Assembly (NCBI GenBank): GCA_951802425.1
Contig: OX637796.1
Location: forward strand, 4,464,001 to 4,528,000
Length of the DNA: 64,000 nucleotides
Source: Clavaria fumosa
Taxonomy: Eukaryota > Basidiomycota > Agaricomycetes > Agaricales > Clavariaceae
Direction: 5' to 3'
The translations under genes and the position numbers were made by a program. Below, in pieces: positions 57,650-64,000 of this stretch. The notes below the pieces were generated by a model. That model had not been told where the DNA came from. It searched no databases and was given only the letters and a program-made list of their open reading frames with translations. The stretch's first letter is position 1; every line of letters starts with the position of its first letter.

Positions 57650-57796
57650 GATCTGTTGTACCATTCATATGGCTTTAGTGGGGATTGCCAGTCCCCAGTG
57701 CACCAGCTTTGACAAAGTTTGAGTGGCAAGACTCATGTGATGTCACATGTCAGGTACAACAACTGGACAGGTAACTAGACAGATAACTAGACAGGT

Positions 57797-58385
57797 GTTA
57801 GGATTGCTCACATAAGCCATCCCAAAGAGGAGTTGTGGAGAAACCAGGGAGGGTTGTTGGAAGGTCACATGACCTGTGGCTGAGGGTCAGATTACATAAT
57901 CTCCAAAGTCACCTGACCTGCACCTTGGTGTGTCATGTGACCCAAGAGGTCCAATTGTGGGAACACCAGCAAATGCCAAAGTGTTTGGTATATATACTTT
58001 TGCTTTTCCTTTTTTGTACTCTTTTCCCCTTATTGTGTCATGACCTTACATTTAAATTGTGAGAGACCCTAGCCCCATGTCCTAACCCGGCTAGCCTGGA
58101 CCCTTAATTTCAAACTGTGACACATTGTCACAGCTCAGCCCCTATCATCCTCTTCTCCTTTTCCCTTGCCCATGGTGTGTAACAGAACCATACAAAATTT
58201 TTACTGTGTAGATACACATGACCCAACCTGGAGGATGACTACTGTGACCCTCTCTGAGTTATACTGAGTGCCCAAGGCCTGGAACCTTATTTTACAGTGC
58301 CATAGAATGATGCTGGACCTAGCTGTTGCCCCCTTCAATGGGCAGAAAAGGAACTTTCATATGTTCCTCCAATCACTTCACCTCC
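57797..58385 (+). mobile_element. Gypsy-A4: 5' LTR and leader remnant, truncated by gypsy-B2
   Basis: On the plus strand: an LTR starting TGTTAGGATTGCTCAC at 57797, ending about 58064. The LTR end, primer-binding site and part of the leader are deleted. Then comes leader sequence shared with A1 (GGCTAGCCTGGACCC) and the start of gag up to 58385, where the gypsy-B2 LTR begins. Confidence 0.8.
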
Positions 58386-58610
58386 TGTAAGGCTATAGGC
58401 CTTTTCTATTCTTTTATTATATAAGCTACCTACCCTAATAGTCTACTAGCATAGCCGCTTAGGCTATGCTTACATCAGCGGCCCCTAGAGGGCCACTCGC
58501 CTATATATATTGCATTGCGACTGTACCGAGAGGGTAGATCCCTCTACCTAGAACTACTATACTCAATATACAGTTGAGTCTGGTTCTTTTGAGGGATAGA
58601 AAGTTTTACA
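58386..58610 (+). repeat. Gypsy-B2 5' LTR
   Basis: 225 bp; promoter CTATATATATTG near 58502; ends TGTAAG/TTTTACA. Matches 45998-46223 inverted. Confidence 0.88.
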
Positions 58611-58619
58611 ACTTTTTTG

Positions 58620-61338
58620 AACCTTCAACACAACAAGTGTGGTTAGAAATGGGTTACACCTGTATAGCCGCGCAGAAAAAGCACAACAGGAAGGGAGGAG
58701 AAACTCCTCCCTTGGTAGGACCTCTGCGCAACACAGGCGTCACGCAGCCAGAGGGAATAGGACCCTCTGTCGAGCCCAGCGGTGAACCCCCGCTAAGGGC
58801 TGATGTGGCATCACCGGCCCCTGACGACGTCATTAGGTCCGAAACGCTGTCAACACGTGGCAATTGCCACGAGGAGGGCGCCACAACACGCCATCGTTCG
58901 AGAAGGCCGGGCCTTCAAAAGGAAAGGGCAGAGAGCCCTTAGAAACCCACGAGAGGTGGCCGCGAGAGTGGTTAAGCTCGCGGGCTCCCTCCAATAGTGG
59001 AGATGAGCCCACAGCGATAGCGCGAGCTAACGCTGTAGCCAAGAGACTCTTGGACATTCAGGCGGAACTCTCCTGCCAGGACGAAGAGTTTGAGGCTCTT
59101 GTAAGGGCGATGAAAAATCGCCAAGCCACTATTTGGCAACGGCTAAGCGAGGAGGCTACCCACATTAGGTGGGTGTTGGACTCACTAGATGAGCAGGGAA
59201 CCACGCTAGCGGCTCCCTTATGGTGGCAACGCCGTGATTCGTTGGAACCCGAAGTGGGGCTTGCCCCGCCGAGTCAGGCGCCCTCAGGGGTAGCCCCGGA
59301 GGCTAGATGGTTGGTGCCAGCCGACCGCGAGGAAGGGTGGCGAAGGGAGAACCACGTGGACGGTTCTCGAACCCCTGGCGAACCAGGAATAGAGGGTGGC
59401 GGCCCTCGAGAAACAGCGGGGCCGGAGCTGCAGCTTATGTCACACTACCCACAGCTGGGTCAGCGAGAGCCAACGGGCCAGATGGGCTTGTTTGGATGGA
59501 TGGAACCGCCCCAGAAGGAGCGGGAGATTACTCGAGAGGTATCCCTGAGTTCTACAAACTACCAGAGCGATGTATTACATCGCTACCTCGTGATGATACA
59601 AGATAAAACCTCACTATTGCCTGAGGCAATAGCTGAGATTAAGGGGATTAAGATCGACCCCCCTGAGCTTTATGACGGATGAGATGACCTCGTCATCTGG
59701 GAAAGGTGGCTTGATGGCCTCCTTAATTACTTCTACTTCTATAGAGTAGTCGGCCCGCAGTTGGAGCACCAACATGTTATGCTAGCAGGGTCACACTTAA
59801 GCGGAATAGCCGCTACTTGGTATACCCAAGAAGTAATGGGTTTATCCCATGCTCCTCGAAGGTGGACCTTCGAGGAATTGATAACTGCTATGTTTAAGTG
59901 GTTCCTGACGGAGGTAACGGCCCAGAAGGCAGTGGATGCCTTCTACCAGGTGAAGTTTACAAAGGTGAAGGGCACCTTAGGATTCTGGAACGAACTGGTC
60001 CAGGCGGCAGAGAGAATGCTCACCCCGCCTGATGCCAGTACAATGAAAAGGCAGTTCCTTAACGGACTGCCTAACGAGATGGTGGAGGCCATCTTCAAAA
60101 CTCGCGCGATTAGCATCAAGCTATCCTCTGTTGAGGATATTATCGATGCTAGTCGCCAAGTGGAAGCGACCCTCCACTACCTCCAGCAGAGGAGGGCAGT
60201 GCCTTCGGCAGGGACCCAAGCAGGTCCCAGAGTAAACCCACCCACGGGTAGAGTACCTGTGGGGCAGAGGTTTGTGAGATTGCGGCCGTATTGGCTGCAC
60301 ACAGACCGCAGACCAGGGGATGCGGTTCCCCTGCGGATTGACCAAGCGCGGGATGAGCGCGCTCCAGCCGGAGGGAGCAAGCGTTGGCTAGAACCGCCCA
60401 GGGCAGTGCCTAAGGCTGGGGTATGGATTGGAGAGGAGCGGAAAGCTCCTCTAACATGTTACATATGCAGAAAGGCAGGGCACTATGCAAACGTATGCCC
60501 ACAGTCGCAGCGAAAGCCAGAGGCTTTTAAAGGAAATGTAAGGAACTACGCCTTACAGGAGGATTTGGGCGGGATGGAGCCCGAGGAACCGCAGGAAACA
60601 CCTGCGGTTGAAAGCGAGGAGCCGGAGGGTGAAATCCCACTGGAGGAAGTCGTGGAAGACAACTATGCTGGTCGCGGGGACCAGTACGACTCAGACGAGC
60701 TCTTCGTCCTTGAAGAGCTCGAGGAGGAGGCAGAAAGCGACCAGGTCGCTGGAATCCAGGAAGTGGAAGAGGATGAAGTCCTCTACGCGACAGAAGTACG
60801 CATCGGCCATGTCGACAACAGGCCGTTTTGGGCGCACGTCCGGAAGGAGTGGATGGGATCACACCCGGTAGTGACAAAGGAGGCAAGGCAATGCCTCGCG
60901 GCCTACATCACCATGAACGGTGTAAAAGCGTACATGCTTTTCAATTTGGGAAGTACCCCGGACCTGATGAGCCCAGACTTTGCCTGGGTGACGAGGGTAC
61001 CAACCTTCCAACTGGATAATCCAGTCCCTATCCAACTCGGCTGTATCAGCAGCTGATCGACGATCACACGTGGATGCCATGTAGCAGTGGATTTGGGAGG
61101 AATACTGGTGGAGGACCAGTATTTTGATATAGCGAACATCGACCGCTATGACATCATAGTCGGAACGGCATTCATGTATGACCACTGTGTGATACTGGAT
61201 GTGCACCGACGTGCAATCCGGATTGGAGAAGGAAAGGGGAAAACCCTTCAGGCGATGTTGTCCAGTGAGGAGACAGAAGCATTACATGTCCGTATATCGG
61301 CTAAGAACGCGCCGAGGAAGGAAGCTCGAAAGAGCTGA
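58620..61338 (+). pseudogene. Gypsy-B2 gag and protease
   Basis: Gag from about 58650 (WLEMGYTC-type start), a charged helical middle (SDIQAEL-like LLDIQAELSCQDEEFEALV), the FYQVKFTKVKGTLGFWNELV capsid block (59761-60100), zinc knuckle CYICRKAGHYANVC (about 60460) and an acidic linker (60600-60780). The protease region reads FNLGSTPDLMS (NLG in place of DSG), then IDRYDIIVGTAFM (to 61338). TGA at 59680-59682 and 61054-61056 split it, and one frame change occurs near 58900. The catalytic Asp is lost in both gypsy-B copies. Confidence 0.82.
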
Positions 61339-61503
61339 CTACACTCGGGCCCCCGAGAGGAGGGTGAGCCCTGGAAGGGGGGAGAGGCTAATGCTTCTGT
61401 AAAGATAGACGACGCCTACCTCGAAGGCAGGCGTGAGTACTGGTTTAACCAGTACGCCGAGCTCTTTGGGGGAGTTCCCCCCAGACCGCTGCCGTTTCGG
61501 GCG

Positions 61504-64000
61504 GTGAACCACCGCATAACCTTAATAGACGAAAAGCAAGTCTATAATTATTACCCGCCTCAGTGTGCTGAGGCATTCAAGGAACAATTCCTTGAGAAGG
61601 TGAACCGTTATATTACTAACGGTTGGTGGGAAGCAGGAGCAGCATCGCAAGCAGCTCCTATGCTATGCATACCAAAAAGCAGCTGGAACCCGCTGCTATG
61701 GACAGTTGTAGACTGTCGGAAACGGAATGCGAACATGGTATGGGATATTACCCTGTTGCCTGATCAGGATCAGATCAGACAGGACGTGGCTAGAGCCGCG
61801 TATAGGTCAAAGATTGACCTATCAGACACGTACGAGCAAGTACACATAGAACCTGAGGACGTGTGGAAGACGGTGTTCACAACCATCTTGGGCACCATGT
61901 TCTCACAGGTGATGCAGATAGGGGATTGTAATGCCCCTGCTACCTTCCAACACCTGATGATGCACATATTTCGTCATCAGTTGGGAAAGTATGTGCATGT
62001 GTACTTAGACGATGTATTCGTCTTCTCCAAGACCTTGGAGGACCATGAGCATCACTTAAAGATGGTCTTTGAGACCCTCAAAGGTGCAAGCCTTTTCTTG
62101 AGCAAGAAGAAGTGCTCGTTATATGCAAAGAGCGTAGATTGCTTAGGGCATATTATAGATGCCTGAGGAATCCACGTCACAGTGGATAAAATGGATAAAA
62201 TCCGTAACTGGAAAACACTGACAAGTGTTAACAAGGTGCAGAGGTTCCTCGGATTAGTACAGTACATTGGACAGTTCATGCCCGATCTGTCCGCTTATAC
62301 TGGCCCTTTGGCTAGTCTGTGTAGTGAAACGTGAACGTTTCACTGGAGACCACTCCATGACAAGTGCATGGAGATGATTAAGGCATTGGCGTGTAAAACG
62401 CCAATATTACGCCTGGTAGACACGGTGGTACAAGAGCCAATTTGGCTCGTGTGTGACGCCTCAGTGTCGGGCATAGGGGCCATGTATGGCCAGGGAAAGA
62501 CATGGGAAACCTGCTGCCCAGTGGGGTTTATGTCTAAGAGGTTCAGCCCGGCCCAGTTTAGTTATAAAACTTGGGACCGGGAGGCCTTAGCGATTGTCGA
62601 ATCACTACAGAAATGGGAGGATAAACTCCTTGGTAGACGAATCAATGTGGTCACAGACCACGAAGCGCTGGGGTTCTTTAAGAACCAAATGCGCTTGTCT
62701 GGCCACCAGGCCAGGTGGATGGAATACATGGAGAGGTTTGACTACTCCATCACTTACATTAAAGGCAAGAGCAACAAGGTTGTGGATGGCCTTTCGTGTT
62801 ACCACATGAGTGACGTGACAGATGAGATTCATCTGGATCACGAGTATGTGAAGGCAGACGTTCGCCTTGACCCCGAAGGGGACGAGTTGCCCCGCGGACG
62901 CCTGGAGGAGGTGTGCGCACTACAAGTACGTGCACCTGCCGCGGACCAGGAGACCGAGCAGGAGCAACCGCCGCCTGTGCCCCAAGCGGACGGGGAGGTG
63001 AGGGACGAGATGCTCGTGCCCTTAAGGCCCCGCATGGAAGGGGGGGATAGCAGGATGCTGCAAAGCATCTGTGACAGCTATGAACAGGATCGCCTGTTCA
63101 AAATAATAGTGGAAAAACCAGAAAACTACACCGGTTTTAAGATCAGGGAGGACCTGATCTTCTCCGAGAATAAAAAGGGAGACGAGGTGCTCTGCATACC
63201 CCATACCCTTCATGAAGGGAAAAGCATCCCTGGAACGATAATCCAAGAAGCCCATGCGGTCCTAGGACACATGGGGTCACGGATAACGGCGGATTATGTC
63301 CGTCGGTACTACTGGTGGCCATCTGTGTCTAAAGACATCGATAAGTTTTGTATGTCATGCGGCGTGTGCCAGACGAGCAAGACTTTGCCGCAGAAGCCGC
63401 AAGGGCTTCTACACACCCTTCCGATCCCCAGGCAGCCCTGGGAATCAATAGGAATGGACTTCGTAGGTCCATTTCCTATGTCAAAAGAGGCGGACTACCT
63501 CTGGGTGGTGATCTGCTGCCTCACTTCTCTGGTACACCTAGTACCAGTTACTGTGTCGGTAATGGCAGCAGAGCTAGCCTGGCTCTTTCTAACTCATGTA
63601 GTGAGACTACATGGGTTGCCAGGGTCGATTGTGTCCGATTGTGACCCGAGGTTTACATCTGCCTTCTGGCAGGAAACACACTGACTACTCAGTGTTAAGC
63701 TGCGGATGTCCACAGCTTTCCATCCACAGATGGATGGAGCGACGGAATGGTCGATCCGATCTGTGTCTCAGATCCTATGATCTGTGGTCCAACCGGACCA
63801 GACGGATTGGGCAGAGCAAGTCCCAATGGTCAAATTCGCCATTAACACATCAATAAATGCATCGACAGGGTTTGCCCCGTTTGAGCTCACCTATGGGTAC
63901 ATGCCCCAGATGATGGCAGAGTTGCCAGATGACCTCCGGGCGGTGCCCAGAGGGGTAAGGATGTTTGCGGAGAAAGCTGTGCTCAACCTTGCAATGGCGC
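61504..64000 (+). pseudogene. Gypsy-B2 pol: RT, RNase H, integrase (runs off window)
   Basis: RT from about 61540, with KIDLSDTYEQVHI and YLDDVFVFSK (about 62010; catalytic YxDD intact). TGA at 62164-62166 and near 62332 interrupts between RT and RNase H. RNase H: IWLVCDASVSGIGAMYG, TDHEALGFFK. Then a long acidic linker and the integrase: zinc region (WWPSVSKDID, CMSCGVCQTS) and catalytic core (GMDFVGPFP, VSDCDPRFTS), with TGA at 63682-63684, then FHPQMDGATEWS and APFELTYGYMP to the window end. Confidence 0.88.

Larger units (their letters stand above)
51145..57796. mobile_element. Inverted-repeat element split by gypsy-A3
   Basis: The 141-bp left arm (51145-51285) is the inverted repeat of 57655-57796; both carry repeated CTGTCTAGTTA words at the outer end and CACTGGGGACTGGCAATCCC inside. 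Between them lie 51286-51754 (including the foldback at 51321-51696) and the gypsy insertion. Its native length is about 0.75 kb. The right end abuts a gypsy-A LTR at 57797, so the outer target duplication cannot be read. Confidence 0.75.
58386..64000 (+). mobile_element. Gypsy-B2: Ty3/gypsy element, 3' end outside window
   Basis: A 5' LTR at 58386-58610 (TGTAAG...TTTTACA), then gag, protease, RT, RNase H and integrase on the plus strand; the 3' LTR lies beyond 64000. It is inserted in the gag of gypsy-A4; the 5-bp target copy would be CTCCT at 58381-58385. It carries at least five in-frame TGA stops, so it is inactive. Confidence 0.9.

Overview
This is nuclear DNA of a basidiomycete fungus, most likely an Agaricomycete. 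The evidence is the gene set (fungal 49-kDa complex I subunit, ISWI ATPase with SANT/SLIDE region, multi-intron cytochrome P450, ATP23, TRM8, NIF3), the intron style (many introns of about 42-80 nt), and the transposons (CENP-B/pogo DDE elements, Ty3/gypsy chromoviruses, Ty1/copia, hAT miniatures). I assigned exons by hand from splice signals and reading frame. In the eight spliced host genes worked out in full, the coding length came out as an exact multiple of three.

Layout. (1) 1-5476: two pogo-family elements tail to tail, forming a near-perfect palindrome; a 708-bp inverted-repeat element interrupts the right copy. (2) 5477-6595: repeat-bearing spacer. (3) 6596-27372: a gene island without recognisable autonomous transposons, holding a Nudix hydrolase, a cytochrome P450, TRM8, the complex I 49-kDa subunit, a Pro/Ser-rich protein, NIF3, a TPX2-like protein, a small Cys/His protein, a broken enoyl-CoA hydratase, ATP23 and a GPI-type cell-surface protein. 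(4) about 27390-46223: nested and degraded retrotransposons (copia split by two hAT elements and by a gypsy element, several gypsy-A copies, a gypsy-B copy) plus one unknown multi-exon gene. (5) 46699-50982: a 21-exon ISWI chromatin remodeller, isolated between transposons. (6) 51145-64000: an inverted-repeat element split by an almost intact gypsy-A element, a gypsy-A remnant, and a gypsy-B element that runs off the window.

Main observations. Eleven of 63 reconstructed host-gene introns start with GC rather than GT, far above the usual roughly 1 percent. The complex I gene needs a 2-nt exon to keep frame. The gypsy-A elements have no tRNA-type primer-binding site; the bases next to the 5' LTR are instead complementary to the LTR's own predicted RNA 5' end, with a compensatory change between two subfamilies, which is the signature of Tf1-type self-priming. 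Every in-frame stop I checked in the decayed elements is TGA, as expected from CGA-to-TGA decay.

No CRISPR array, rRNA or tRNA gene was recognised. Functions are inferred from motifs read by eye; no database search was possible.
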